This document shows, one piece after another, positions 24,694 through 33,129 of a DNA stretch of 42,135 bases. The first letter of the stretch is position 1, and each line of letters starts with the position of its first letter. The stretch is taken from NCBI GenBank assembly GCA_030041475.1, contig JASHNU010000110.1, positions 1 through 42,135 of the forward strand, in the 5' to 3' direction. Below the pieces are notes generated by a model that saw nothing but the letters and a program-made list of their open reading frames with translations, did no database searches and was not told where the DNA came from. This stretch comes from Candidatus Sulfotelmatobacter sp. Lineage in GTDB: Bacteria > Acidobacteriota > Terriglobia > Terriglobales > Acidobacteriaceae. The position numbers and the translations under genes were made by a program.

Positions 24694-25114
24694 CCATCGT
24701 CCGCGTCTTCAGTCTGCAAGGTGGTTCGCGTTCGCGCTGACTCTTCTCGTCGCCGTTCCTACCTGTATCCCACAACTCCTGCGTGCCACTCCCCAAAAAG
24801 GCGAGAAACCCTACGCGCTGATCTGCGGCACCGTCTGGAGCCCCGACGATCATCCCGTCTACGGCGTAAAGGTCAAAATCCGGCGCGCCAGCGACAAGCC
24901 CAACAAAGTCCGCTGGGAGCTCTACTCCGACCACATGGGCGAATTCGCCCAGCGCGTTCCCGCCGCCGAACAGGACTACATAATTTCCGCCGACCTCAAG
25001 GGCTTCAAAATGCCCGACGGCTCGCCCCTCCGCCTCGAAAAAGAAGTCACCGTCCACATCTACAACGACGAACGCCAGGAGACCGGCCTGCACCTCACCA
25101 CAGACAAGCAGTAG
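24680..25114 (+). CDS. Secreted carboxypeptidase-regulatory-like domain protein, 144 aa
   Basis: The start is GTG 24680, overlapping the LysW-like gene. There is no other in-frame start before the signal segment (ARWFAFALTLLVAVPTCIPQ, about 13-32). The mature part is a single transthyretin-like beta domain. ICGTVWSPDDHPVYGVKVKI opens the fold, SDHMGEFAQRVPA is the usual turn, and DYIISADLKGF with VTVHIYNDERQETG closes it. Such domains (PF13620 type) are common at the N-terminus of TonB-dependent receptors in acidobacteria; here it stands alone. It is the first of two similar small genes. Confidence 0.78.
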   Translation: MITPSHRPRLQSARWFAFALTLLVAVPTCIPQLLRATPQKGEKPYALICGTVWSPDDHPVYGVKVKIRRASDKPNKVRWELYSDHMGEFAQRVPAAEQDYIISADLKGFKMPDGSPLRLEKEVTVHIYNDERQETGLHLTTDKQ

Positions 25115-25129
25115 CTCATCGTCCGACGG

Positions 25130-25190
25130 GGCTTGTGTAGGGGCGGAGGCTTTCCTCCGCCCTGCGGAGCGCAGCTCCGCATCGGGGTGT
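25130..25190. repeat. Extragenic hairpins after the first regulatory-like gene
   Basis: TGTAGGGGCGGAGGCTTTCC followed by TCCGCC forms a hairpin of the TGTAGGG type, and GCGGAGC-GCA-GCTCCGC follows. It lies in the 134-base spacer to the next gene. Confidence 0.55.
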
Positions 25191-25248
25191 CGGTGCTTCA
25201 AAGAAGAAACTAACCTGACATCCTCCTCTCCTCCGCTCGCGTGAGACA

Positions 25249-25626
25249 ATGACACCAATGAACCGGAAGTCACGGATCTTCGCGGCTGTCAGCGTTCTTT
25301 GCCTGCTCTGCCTGATCCTCGCCACATTCGCCCATGCCGCCTCCGACAAAAACAAGAACACCGGCCGCCTTCTCTTCGGCAAGGTTCTCGACCCGCACGA
25401 CAATCCGATTCCCGACGCCGTCGTCTACCTCACCAACTCCCGCACGCGCGCCGTAAAAACGTATATCGTCGGCGCCGACGGCACCTACCGCTTCCCTGCC
25501 CTCTCCTCCGCCATCGACTACGAGGTCTATGCCCAGTGCAAGGGCCGCAAGAGCGACACCAAGTCCGTCAGCCAGTTCGACGACCGCCCCCAGGTCTACA
25601 TCGACCTCCGCATTGACATCCGGTAA
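25249..25626 (+). CDS. Secreted carboxypeptidase-regulatory-like domain protein, 125 aa
   Basis: The start is ATG 25249; ATG 25258 is also possible, and neither has a strong ribosome binding site. The signal peptide is IFAAVSVLCLLCLILATFAHAA. The mature domain matches the fold of the preceding gene: LFGKVLDPHDNPIPDAVVYL, a turn at GADGTYRFPALSS, then DYEVYAQCKGRKS and a closing strand VYIDLRIDIR. The two proteins are clearly of the same type, though divergent. They may be extracellular adhesion or structural modules; this is inference. Confidence 0.78.
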   Translation: MTPMNRKSRIFAAVSVLCLLCLILATFAHAASDKNKNTGRLLFGKVLDPHDNPIPDAVVYLTNSRTRAVKTYIVGADGTYRFPALSSAIDYEVYAQCKGRKSDTKSVSQFDDRPQVYIDLRIDIR

Positions 25627-25707
25627 CTCCGCCCCGCACCTTTTCAAGCAACTTTCCCCTCTCTTTCGTGTTCAATAATAGCTAGGGATACTTGTCTGGA
25701 GGTTATT

Positions 25708-26325
25708 GTGAAAAGAATGCAATCTTGTCAAAAGCGCAGCCGCCGGGCCTCGGCTTTCCTGGCGTGTCTGGCGCTCACGTGCGCGGCCGCCATTTCCGCT
25801 CTCGCCCAGGGCGGCGCCCAAGGCGGAGCGATGAGCCCCAACCAGGGCGAAAGTGACGGCGTCAGCGCCGGCGGCAACTGGATGGAGTTCCAATCGGAAA
25901 ACAAAATGACCGGCGCCAAGCGCGTCCGCTTCGAACTGCAGGCCAACAACTATTTCAAGGAAGACCAGGACTACAAGCCGCGCGTCAACCTTATCTGCGA
26001 AGACGGCAAGTACAAGATCGCCAACTTCAACCCCGGCGTCCGCATTCGCCCCAACCGTCCGCCCGGCTGGTACGGCCAGCCCCAGATCGAAGTTGAAGTC
26101 CGCGTCGACGACGTCCACTACTTCAAGGGCTGGAACTGGATGCCCCGCCAAGCGCTCGCCATGGACAAAGGCACAGCCCGCGGCATGATCGGCGGACAGG
26201 TCTTCAACATCGCTCTGCCCACTTCAAGTGGACGTCAGATCGCCGAGTTCTCACCCGCTGGCCTGAACACCGACGAAGTCCGTAAGATGTGCGACATCAC
26301 CCCCAAGAAGCCAAGCAGAGACTAA
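25708..26325 (+). CDS. Secreted protein, possibly VasI-like, 205 aa
   Basis: The start is GTG 25708 with GGAGG at 25698-25702; ATG 25717 is too far from it. The signal peptide is about 1-34 (ASAFLACLALTCAAAISALA). Then comes a Gly/Gln-rich linker and a beta-rich domain: MEFQSENKMTGAKRVRFELQ, RVNLICEDGKYKIANFNPG, EVEVRVDD, and MIGGQVFNIALPTSSGRQIA ending in FSPAGLN. This order (comparison of treated and untreated values, a Cys-containing strand, Arg/Asp strand, final AEF.P.GL) recalls the VasI domain, but the match is only by eye. No type VI genes are nearby. Confidence 0.65.
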   Translation: MKRMQSCQKRSRRASAFLACLALTCAAAISALAQGGAQGGAMSPNQGESDGVSAGGNWMEFQSENKMTGAKRVRFELQANNYFKEDQDYKPRVNLICEDGKYKIANFNPGVRIRPNRPPGWYGQPQIEVEVRVDDVHYFKGWNWMPRQALAMDKGTARGMIGGQVFNIALPTSSGRQIAEFSPAGLNTDEVRKMCDITPKKPSRD

Positions 26326-26357
26326 GCTAGAGGCTGGGGATTAGAATTTGAAGGGTG

Positions 26358-26388
26358 CCCCACCCAACGCGGTTTTCGTTGGGTGGGG
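26358..26388. repeat. Type A palindrome before lemA
   Basis: A perfect 12-bp stem, identical in its arms to the copy at 14195-14225. A type B copy follows 31 bases later. Confidence 0.85.
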
Positions 26389-26418
26389 ATTTTGCTGGTC
26401 GAGATTCGATTGGGGTTG

Positions 26419-26454
26419 CCCCACTCTTGTCGCGTTCCTTGCGACAGGGTGGGG
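26419..26454. repeat. Type B palindrome before lemA
   Basis: CCCCACTCTTGTCGC and GCGACAGGGTGGGG form the stem around GTTCCTT. It follows a type A copy, as it does after rpoC. Confidence 0.85.
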
Positions 26455-26558
26455 ATTCTATCTGCCGCTCAAAATCTGCAGGGACGGAAAGGCCCCCACC
26501 GTCGCAACCCTTCCGATACTTGCCCACCAACCCTCCCTGCTGTCACTTTTAACCACGT

Positions 26559-27149
26559 ATGGGTCTCAACATTATTGAAGGCCTCGCCTTCTTTCTCTTC
26601 GTCATTGGTGCATTCGTCTACACCGTCATCCTCTACAACGGCCTCGTCCGCCTGCGCAACGAGAACGACCGCGCCTGGGCCAACATCGACGTGCTGCTCA
26701 AGCAGCGCCACGACGAAATCCCCAACCTGGTCGAAACCGTCAAAGGATACATGCAGCACGAGCAGCAGACTCTGCTCGCCGTCACCCAGGCCCGCGCCGC
26801 CTCCATGAATGCCGCCAGCATCAGCCAGAAAGCCCTCGCCGATCTTCAACTGATGAGCGCCCTCCGCGGCCTGTTCGCCGTCGCCGAGAATTATCCCCAG
26901 CTCAAGGCCAACGAAAATTTCCTCAAGCTGCAGAACCGCATCTCCGAACTCGAAGAGCGCATCGCCGACCGCCGCGAATTTTTCAACGACGACGTCAACA
27001 CCTACAACACCCGGATCGCCCAAATCCCCGACGTCTTCCTCGCCAACTTCATGGGCCTCAAGCCCCGCCAGATGTTCCAGGTCTCCCACAACGACCGCCG
27101 CCAGGTCGAAGTAAAATTCGCCGCCGGCCAGTCCATCAGCAGCTCGTAA
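26559..27149 (+). CDS. LemA family protein
   Basis: A membrane-anchored coiled-coil protein of 196 aa. One N-terminal transmembrane helix (about 8-26) is followed by the family signature YNGLVRLRNENDRAWANIDV, LLKQRHDEIPNLVETVKGYM and HEQQTLLAVTQARA. The later ADLQLMSALRGLFAVAENYP, NFLKLQNRISELEERIADRR and YNTRIAQIPDVFLANFMGLK complete the LemA fold (PF04011). The function in bacteria is not settled; it is often next to membrane peptidases, but none is adjacent here. The start at ATG 26559 has no obvious ribosome binding site. A two-type palindrome pair lies upstream. Confidence 0.93.
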   Translation: MGLNIIEGLAFFLFVIGAFVYTVILYNGLVRLRNENDRAWANIDVLLKQRHDEIPNLVETVKGYMQHEQQTLLAVTQARAASMNAASISQKALADLQLMSALRGLFAVAENYPQLKANENFLKLQNRISELEERIADRREFFNDDVNTYNTRIAQIPDVFLANFMGLKPRQMFQVSHNDRRQVEVKFAAGQSISSS

Positions 27150-27249
27150 TAAGAAAAGCCGCGACAGGATGGGAACCCCAAACTAAAAACCATCCCCGCA
27201 CCCACCCGCCGAATCAATAACAGAGCCAATTCTCTACGGGAGCGCCCGC

Positions 27250-28377
27250 ATGCAACTCAAGCCTTTCCTGCTCGACGCGTGGCTCGACCAATACGAGCAC
27301 CACATCGATTTCGACCTCGCCGCCAGCACCGGCCCTAAGTGGACCGTCAACGACATCCTCGCTCTCGCCGACGGCGAAACCCGCCATCGCTTCTTCAACC
27401 ACAAACTGGCCTACAGCCGACCCGCTGGTGCCGACAGTCTGCGCCAAGCCATCGCCGAAATGCAGCAGGTCCCGGTCGAGGCCGTTCAAATCGTAACCGG
27501 CGCCTCCGAGGCGCTCGTAGTCCTGATGTGGCTGGCTGCCGAGCCCGGCGCAAACGTAATCATCCCGTTGCCCGGATATCCTCCTTTCTCCGCTCTCCCT
27601 GAGTCTCTCGGCCTCGAAACTCGCTTTTATCGCGTCAGCCGCGAGAACGACTTCCGCATCGATCCCGACGAAATAGAGCGCCTCGCCGACTCCAACACCA
27701 GACTCATCCTGGTCAACACCCCGCACAACCCCACCGGCGCGACCATCAGCGACGGCGAAATGGAGGCCCTCGACGACTTCGCCGCCGAACGCGGAATCCA
27801 GCTGGTCAGCGACGAGGTCTACCATCCCATCTACCACGGAAGGCAAACGAAATCAGCGGCGCGCTTGCCGCACGCGACCGTCATCGCCGACCTGTCGAAA
27901 GCATTTTCGATTCCCGGCGTGCGCACCGGATGGATGATCGACCACAACGCCCAGCGGCGCCTGCAATACTGGAACGCCCGCGCCACCTTCTCCATCTCCA
28001 ACAACACCACCGGCGAGATTCTTTCCGAAATCGCCATCCGCAAACGCGACATCGTGCTCGGGAGGGCCCAGGAAGCCGCTACCCGAAACCTGAAGCTCCT
28101 CGCGCGCTTCATGGCCGACCACCGCGACGTACTTGGCTGGATTCCGCCCCGAGGCGGCATGACCGCCTTCCCCTGGCTCGCCAGCGGAGAGAACGCCCGC
28201 CCCTTCTGCCAGGCCGCCACCGAGCACGGCATCCTGCTGGCCCCCGGGGATTGCTTCGACGTTCCCTCCCACTTCCGCCTCGGCTTCGCCGCCAGCGCGG
28301 AGAACTTCCCGAAGGCCCTCGACCGCTTCTCCGCCTTCGTAAAGACCTGGTCGTCCAGGATGGCCACCGTGTCATAG
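27250..28377 (+). CDS. Class I/II PLP-dependent aminotransferase
   Basis: The product is 375 aa of fold type I. GASEALVVLMW, PLPGYPPF, NTPHNPTGA (Asn160), SDEVYHPIY (Asp188, Tyr191) and DLSKAFSIPGVRTGW with the cofactor Lys217 are seen. The Arg that binds the substrate carboxylate lies near RLGFAAS. The N-terminus MQLKPFLLDAWLDQYE is typical of a subgroup annotated only as aminotransferase class I/II-fold; the substrate cannot be told. GGGAG lies 9 bases before ATG 27250. A palindrome follows the stop. Confidence 0.92.
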   Translation: MQLKPFLLDAWLDQYEHHIDFDLAASTGPKWTVNDILALADGETRHRFFNHKLAYSRPAGADSLRQAIAEMQQVPVEAVQIVTGASEALVVLMWLAAEPGANVIIPLPGYPPFSALPESLGLETRFYRVSRENDFRIDPDEIERLADSNTRLILVNTPHNPTGATISDGEMEALDDFAAERGIQLVSDEVYHPIYHGRQTKSAARLPHATVIADLSKAFSIPGVRTGWMIDHNAQRRLQYWNARATFSISNNTTGEILSEIAIRKRDIVLGRAQEAATRNLKLLARFMADHRDVLGWIPPRGGMTAFPWLASGENARPFCQAATEHGILLAPGDCFDVPSHFRLGFAASAENFPKALDRFSAFVKTWSSRMATVS

Positions 28378-29169
28378 CCGCCCGTGCGACAGAGGGTGCC
28401 CCACCCAACGTGGTTTTCGTTGGGTGGGGATTTTCGTCCGTTGGAGGTTTCCCGAGGGTGCATCCTGGCCGCGCCTGTGTAGGGACAGCCGCCGCCGAGA
28501 GCCTGCCCTGAGCGAACTCCGAGTGAAACGAGGGGGAGTCGAATGGGTCCGGTCGAGCGAAGCTCAACAGCCCTACTCGCTTCCAAAGTACTTGTCATTC
28601 CGACCGGAGCGAAGCGCAGGGAGGAATCTGCTTTCCCGTCCATAGGAGAGGCACACAAAAACAACGCATCCGCTGGGCGCCTGACAATAGCCCGGCGTTT
28701 CACGCCGGGAATGAGCACCTGAAGCAGACCCGCGTCCCAGAGGGACGCCTGAGTCGGTCTCTGGAGCAGTCTGCAGCGCACGGCTTCATCCGTACCAGCG
28801 ACGGTCATTATGGTGGCGGACCTTCAGCCCGAAAAGCGGCTCAACCCCGCCAAAAATCAGGCCAAACTCGAAGGTCCTAGAACGCCCAGATGTGCAAATC
28901 TCAAAACCGGAGCCTGCGCGCCTGTCTTGCCAACATCGCCATGTTACTCCCCGATGAATTGCATAACTGGTTACTATTCATCGGCTTAAAGTGCGCTGCA
29001 AGAACCTGCGCAGGCTTCCGGACCGGCCTTGCCTCTCAACTATTCTGAACACGGTTTTCAATTCCACAAGCTTTCCACAGGTTAACGGCGAATTGCGCGC
29101 CCTGAGCAAACTCAATCGACTAGGGGCTTTCCCGCAGATGTTTTCAGGTGTTTCCTCTAGCCCGCCCCA
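28378..29169. other. Repeat-rich gene-free region (792 bases)
   Basis: No gene seen. It holds a type A palindrome (28399-28429), a type C composite (about 28477-28572), and a GTCATTCCGACCGGAGC-type repeat (about 28595-28632). Two small hairpins follow, CCCGGCG-TTTCA-CGCCGGG (about 28690-28710) and GCGTCCC-AGA-GGGACGC (about 28733-28750). From about 28800 to 29169 only low-information sequence remains, apart from a TTTCCACAGG motif near 29074, which is one or two bases from a DnaA box. Confidence 0.65.
28399..28429. repeat. Type A palindrome after the aminotransferase gene
   Basis: A perfect 12-bp stem. The loop differs by one base (TGGTTTT instead of CGGTTTT) from the other type A copies. 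Confidence 0.85.
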
Positions 29170-30537
29170 TTACTCCTCCGGCCCATAATCCCCCTCCACC
29201 ATCGTTTCAAACCGCGTGCAAGGCTTCAAGAACGCCAGCCGCAACTTCCCCGTCGGACCGTTCCGCTGCTTGGCAATGATGATCTCCGCCTTCCCCTGCA
29301 GCTCCGGGTCATCCTGCCGGTACACTTCCTCCCGGAAGATGAACATCACCACATCCGCGTCCTGCTCAATCGACCCCGACTCGCGCAAATCCGCCAGCTG
29401 CGGACGGTGGTCTCCGCCCCGGCTCTCCGGGGCGCGGCTCAACTGCGAGAGCGCCACCACCGGCACGGTCAGCTCCTTGGCCAGCGCCTTCAGCCCGCGC
29501 GAAATCGCCGACACTTCCTGCGTGCGGTTTTCAAACCGCCTGCCCCCGCCCGACATCAGCTGCAGATAGTCCACGATCAGCAGATCAAGTTTCCCCTCCT
29601 GCGCCTGTTTCAGCCGCCGCGCCTTGGCCCGCATCTCGCTCAACGAAATTCCCGGCGTGTCGTCGATGAAAATCTTCGCCTTCGCCAGTTGCTCCATCGC
29701 GTGCACCACTTTTCTCGTGTCGTCCTGCCACAGCGATCCCGTGCGCATCTTGTGCGCATCCACCCGCGCCTGCGAGCACAGCAGACGCAACAGCAGCGCC
29801 TCGCGCGACATTTCCAGCGAAAACACTCCCACCACCTGCCCGTCTTCAATCGCCGCATTTTCCGCGATGTTCATCGCGAAAGCCGTTTTGCCCATCGAAG
29901 GCCGCGCCGCGATGATCACCAGATCCGAGCGCTGCAATCCGCTGGTCATCTCGTCGAGATCGGTGTAGTGCGTCGCCAGCCCCGTGATGCGCTGCCCGCG
30001 TTGCAGGAGCGCGTCCACCGAGCCGAACGACTCGCGGACAATCTCCTGCACCCCCATAAACCCGCGCCCAATGCGCTTTTCCGAGAGCGCGAAAATCGCG
30101 GCCTCGGCGTCGCTCAGCACTTCTTCTGCCGCATCCGCCTGTTCGCTGGCCCGCGCAATCGCCGTGTTCGACGCCGAGATCAATCCCCGCAAAAGCGCCT
30201 TGTCGCGCACGATCTTGACGTAGTGCTCAATGCTTGGCCGGTACGGTACGCCATCTGTCAGGCTCGACACGTAGCCGACATCGCCCACAGCTTGCAGATC
30301 CTTGTGGCGCTCCAGTTCCTCGATCAGCGTGATCCGGTCAATCGGCCGCGACGACTCCGCCAGCTCCACCATGCGCGCATAAATGCGCCGGTGCGAATCG
30401 AGAGAAAAATCGTCGATCTGCAGATGCTCGGCGGCCTGGTTGTACGCAAAATTGTCTAGGAGAATGGCGCCCAGAATCGAGCGCTCCGCATCCTCATTGG
30501 TCGGAAGGCTGCTGATGGTGTAATCCGAAGTAGCCAA
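29170..30537 (-). CDS. dnaB: Replicative DNA helicase DnaB
   Basis: The hexameric helicase at the replication fork, 455 aa. The N-terminal primase-interacting domain has NEDAERSILGAILLDN. The RecA-like motor has Walker A ARPSMGKT (211-218), FSLEMS, Walker B LLIVDYLQLM and the Arg-rich LSQLSRAPESRGGDHRP, then DLRESGSIEQDADVV and KQRNGPTG. The start is TTG 30537, preceded by GAGAGAGAT; the next Met is too far inside. No intein is seen at the Walker A or later hotspots. It is a single gene, apparently not in an operon. Confidence 0.97.
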   Translation of the reverse strand: MATSDYTISSLPTNEDAERSILGAILLDNFAYNQAAEHLQIDDFSLDSHRRIYARMVELAESSRPIDRITLIEELERHKDLQAVGDVGYVSSLTDGVPYRPSIEHYVKIVRDKALLRGLISASNTAIARASEQADAAEEVLSDAEAAIFALSEKRIGRGFMGVQEIVRESFGSVDALLQRGQRITGLATHYTDLDEMTSGLQRSDLVIIAARPSMGKTAFAMNIAENAAIEDGQVVGVFSLEMSREALLLRLLCSQARVDAHKMRTGSLWQDDTRKVVHAMEQLAKAKIFIDDTPGISLSEMRAKARRLKQAQEGKLDLLIVDYLQLMSGGGRRFENRTQEVSAISRGLKALAKELTVPVVALSQLSRAPESRGGDHRPQLADLRESGSIEQDADVVMFIFREEVYRQDDPELQGKAEIIIAKQRNGPTGKLRLAFLKPCTRFETMVEGDYGPEE

Positions 30538-31592
30538 ATTATCTCTCTCGCTTGTTAGAAAATCAGTCCCGAAAGTGTCATCCTGAGCAAGTTGAGGCGT
30601 TGCGTGGCGCTGAGCCGCGCGCCGAGATCCTGAGCGTAGCGAAGGACCTCAACGCCGCGAAGGATCTGGGCGAGCCGCGCGCTGCGGCGTGTTCTCCGCG
30701 CCGCGACAAACGCGCGTTTGGCTCGCTTCCCTATCAACTGCACCACGACCAGGAGTCGCCGGCAAATTCGCTACCCAACCCTAGCCGCGCTCACCCTGTG
30801 AATGCGAGTGCGCGCGCAAGGAAAACCCAGCGCAAACCAAAATTATTTTGGAAGCCGGAATAATTCCTCGGCAGGACTCAGTGTAGGCGAACAAAACACG
30901 AATATCAAGACCCAGCATGCATGCGCGTGAATCCGCGGCGCAAAGAACTTATAAAAAGAATGCGGCCGAGGCCAGCCACCTCAGCCGCATCGTACGTGAT
31001 TCCAGCTCTGCCTTCGTCACCGCTCAGCAACGGATTCGCCGCGCATGTGATCTCTCGACCACGCACCGGCCACCGTCGCCAGCCAGCGGCTCTACCCTGC
31101 CTCAGCTCGCCAAAGCGAGCGAAGCAGCGATGGGGGAGGAGGCCGCAACGCCCGGGCTACCAGTCGCGCTCGCGCGCGCCACTGGGCTTTCCCCCGGCGA
31201 TTTCACCCTCAAGAAAAACCGCCGGATGCCGCTGGCTCTGCCGCGATCATTCGGCAGATTCAGGAACTCACGTTTTTCGCTGCAACCCACTTTCCACGAG
31301 ATTGTTGCGCTCGGCAACAAAAAACCTTTACTCGTTTGTGCAGAAGCTGTGGACGTCGGCGCTTCCCTGTGGAAGACCGAGGAAAACCCAAGGCGAATTG
31401 CGGTATCAGCTCGGCGGGTGCAGGTTGCCCCCAGACCCTTGTCGCGTTCTTTGCGACAGGGTGGGGATTTTGACTTTCCGAAGATCGGGCGCTCCCGTCG
31501 TCCTCGAGCCTCAGATAACGCCGGGAAGCAGCCTGTGGATCCTTGCCGGGACTGAAACCATGGTCTGGGCCCCTGATCTTTTACATACCTCT
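30538..31592. other. Gene-poor region upstream of dnaB
   Basis: About 1.05 kb lacking a convincing gene. Open frames at 30552-30863 and 30917-31670 give low-complexity, Arg/Pro-rich products without family features. Part of each is repeat DNA, so they were rejected. It holds TCCTGAGC-type repeats at about 30580-30690 and a type B palindrome at 31427-31466. Three TGTGGA motifs (about 31350, 31372, 31532) recall half DnaA boxes. Confidence 0.55.
31427..31466. repeat. Type B palindrome
   Basis: CCCCCAGACCCTTGTCGC and GCGACAGGGTGGGG around GTTCTTT. It has the same loop-proximal stem as the 26419 copy. Confidence 0.8.
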
Positions 31593-31635
31593 ACACGTAT
31601 ATACCTTGACACGTATATTCTATTGGGAGTATATA
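31593..31635 (+). promoter_or_regulatory. Promoter and likely operator of the arsR-type operon
   Basis: TTGACA (31606-31611), 18 bases, then TATATA (31630-31635). The sequence ACACGTATAT occurs twice in direct orientation, at 31593-31602 and 31609-31618, with a 16-base period, around the -35 box. Transcription would start at about 31642, the first base of the ATG. The site fits autorepression by the downstream ArsR-type regulator. Confidence 0.65.
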
Positions 31636-31641
31636 AAGACT

Positions 31642-32034
31642 ATGGAATCTGTATTCGAAATCATCGCTGAGCCGAATCGCCGCGCCATCTTGAGCCTCCT
31701 GGTCTCTTCCGAACAGTCGGTAGGCGAGATCGAGCGCCGGCTTCGCATGCCGCAGCCGGCTGTCTCCAAGCACCTGCGCGTGCTGCGCGAGGCCGGTTTC
31801 GTCGAATCCTCGGTGGACGCACAGCGCCGTCTCTACCGGCTGAAACCCGAGCCGCTCCGTGAGATCGATGCCTGGCTGGCCCAGTTCCGCCGCTTCTGGT
31901 CCGCTCACGTCGATGCTCTCGAACGCCACCTCGATCGCATGGGTCAATCCAGCATGGATCAGTCAACACCAATGAAAGGCAAGAGCAGGCAACGCAGCCC
32001 AAACCGCGAACATGCCAAAGGAGAAAGGAAATGA
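31642..32034 (+). CDS. ArsR/SmtB family transcriptional regulator
   Basis: A winged-helix repressor of 130 aa. The start is ATG 31642 (MESVFEIIAEPNRRAILSLL). The open frame extends to 31543, but that part overlaps the promoter. The recognition helix region is MPQPAVSKHLRVLREAGFV and the wing RRLYRLKPEPL. There is no CxC or other metal site, as in the non-metal subgroup often found next to SRPBCC (AHSA1) genes, which is true here. GGGAG lies 12 bases upstream. The stop overlaps the next start as ATGA, giving tight coupling. The basic tail is probably disordered. Confidence 0.92.
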   Translation: MESVFEIIAEPNRRAILSLLVSSEQSVGEIERRLRMPQPAVSKHLRVLREAGFVESSVDAQRRLYRLKPEPLREIDAWLAQFRRFWSAHVDALERHLDRMGQSSMDQSTPMKGKSRQRSPNREHAKGERK

Positions 32035-32423
32035 AGATCAAACTAACCACCGTTTACGTGGACGATCAGGAAAAGGCCCTGCGCTTCTACACCGATGTGC
32101 TGGGCTTCGTGAAGAAGGCCGACTTCAGCCAGGGCCCCTTCCGCTGGCTCACCGTGGCCTCAGCAGAGGAGCCGGATGGCACCCAGTTGCAGTTGGCGCT
32201 CAACAACAATCCCGCGGCCAAAGCCTACCAGCAAGCCTTGTTCCAGCAAAACCAGCCCGCAGCCATGTTCTTCACCGACGACGTACAGTCCGATTACGAG
32301 CGCATGAAAGCGCGCGGCGCCGAATTCACCATGCCACCGAAAGACGTGACGGCATCCAAGATCGCGATGCTGAACGACACCTGCGGCAATCTTATTCAGA
32401 TCACGCAGTTGATGCGCTGGTAG
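32031..32423 (+). CDS. VOC family (glyoxalase-like) protein, 130 aa
   Basis: A single vicinal-oxygen-chelate domain with the two beta-alpha-beta-beta-beta units: TTVYVDDQEKALRFYTDVLG, then FRWLTVAS, TQLQLAL, and in the second unit MFFTDDVQSDYERMKARGAE, FTMPPKDV and IAMLNDTCGNLIQITQ. The catalysed reaction is not evident. Such proteins with this ArsR/SRPBCC neighbourhood are often annotated as glyoxalase or bleomycin-resistance-like without evidence. It overlaps the regulator by four bases. Confidence 0.9.
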   Translation: MKIKLTTVYVDDQEKALRFYTDVLGFVKKADFSQGPFRWLTVASAEEPDGTQLQLALNNNPAAKAYQQALFQQNQPAAMFFTDDVQSDYERMKARGAEFTMPPKDVTASKIAMLNDTCGNLIQITQLMRW

Positions 32424-32462
32424 GCGAGCGCTCCATATTCAGGCTAATGTAAGGAGAAGAAG

Positions 32463-33029
32463 ATGACTCACGCGCAGTACACACCGGGTCCAGCCTACGG
32501 GGCACAGGTAAGAAAGGACGGCGTAGGAAACGATAAAGACAAGTGGACGCTGATTCTCGTCCGCGAACTGCGCCACGCACCGGAAAAAGTCTGGCAGGCC
32601 CTCACCGATCCGGCGCATCTGCGCGAGTGGGCGCCTTTCGTCGTTGATGGGAGCATGGATACGGTTGGAGCCAGGGTGAATCTCACGTGGATGGGGAACC
32701 CCGTGCCGCAGGAAACAACTGTGACGCGAGCCGACGCTCCCACGCTGCTGGAGTGCGGCGACATGCGGTGGGAACTCAAAGCCTCTGCTAGCGGCACGCG
32801 CCTGACGCTGTGGCACAAGATTGATCGCCGCTTTATCTCGTGGGGTGCCGCGGGCTGGCATATCAGCTTCGACGTCCTGGAGCGTTTCCTCGCCGGGCAG
32901 CCGATTGGACGCATCGCCGGTGGCGACGTCATGAAAGCTTACGGCTGGCAGCGATTGGTCGCCGAGTACGCAAAGCAATTCGGCACCGAAACACCTAACT
33001 GGCCGCCCAAGGCGGCTCAAGAGTCGTGA
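32463..33029 (+). CDS. SRPBCC (AHSA1-like) domain protein, 188 aa
   Basis: A START-like ligand-binding fold. The signature of the Aha1/AHSA1 group is LVRELRHAPEKVWQALTDPA with HLREWAPFVVDG. Next come strands with LLECGDMRWELKA and TRLTLWHKID, and a C-terminal helix (WHISFDVLERFLAGQPI, later YGWQRLVAEYAKQFG). It lies 39 bases after the VOC gene, with AGGAGAAG just before ATG 32463. The ligand is not known. Confidence 0.9.
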   Translation: MTHAQYTPGPAYGAQVRKDGVGNDKDKWTLILVRELRHAPEKVWQALTDPAHLREWAPFVVDGSMDTVGARVNLTWMGNPVPQETTVTRADAPTLLECGDMRWELKASASGTRLTLWHKIDRRFISWGAAGWHISFDVLERFLAGQPIGRIAGGDVMKAYGWQRLVAEYAKQFGTETPNWPPKAAQES

Positions 33030-33129
33030 ATCGACAAGATCGGCGCAGCAAGGACCGGCCTGACAGAAGATCGGCCTAACACGCGACTGGCCTGAGACGG
33101 AAACTGACTGCATTCTAGGGAACCAACTT

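Noticed and set aside
27831-28808. Antisense frame of 325 codons over the aminotransferase gene and the following repeats
   Set aside because: It crosses a real gene and a palindrome; no family features.
29170-30537. Intein in DnaB
   Set aside because: The protein has normal length and the Walker A and later motifs are uninterrupted.
30552-31670. Open frames upstream of dnaB (30552-30863 and 30917-31670)
   Set aside because: Part of their sequence is dispersed repeat DNA; the products are low-complexity and lack ribosome binding sites.
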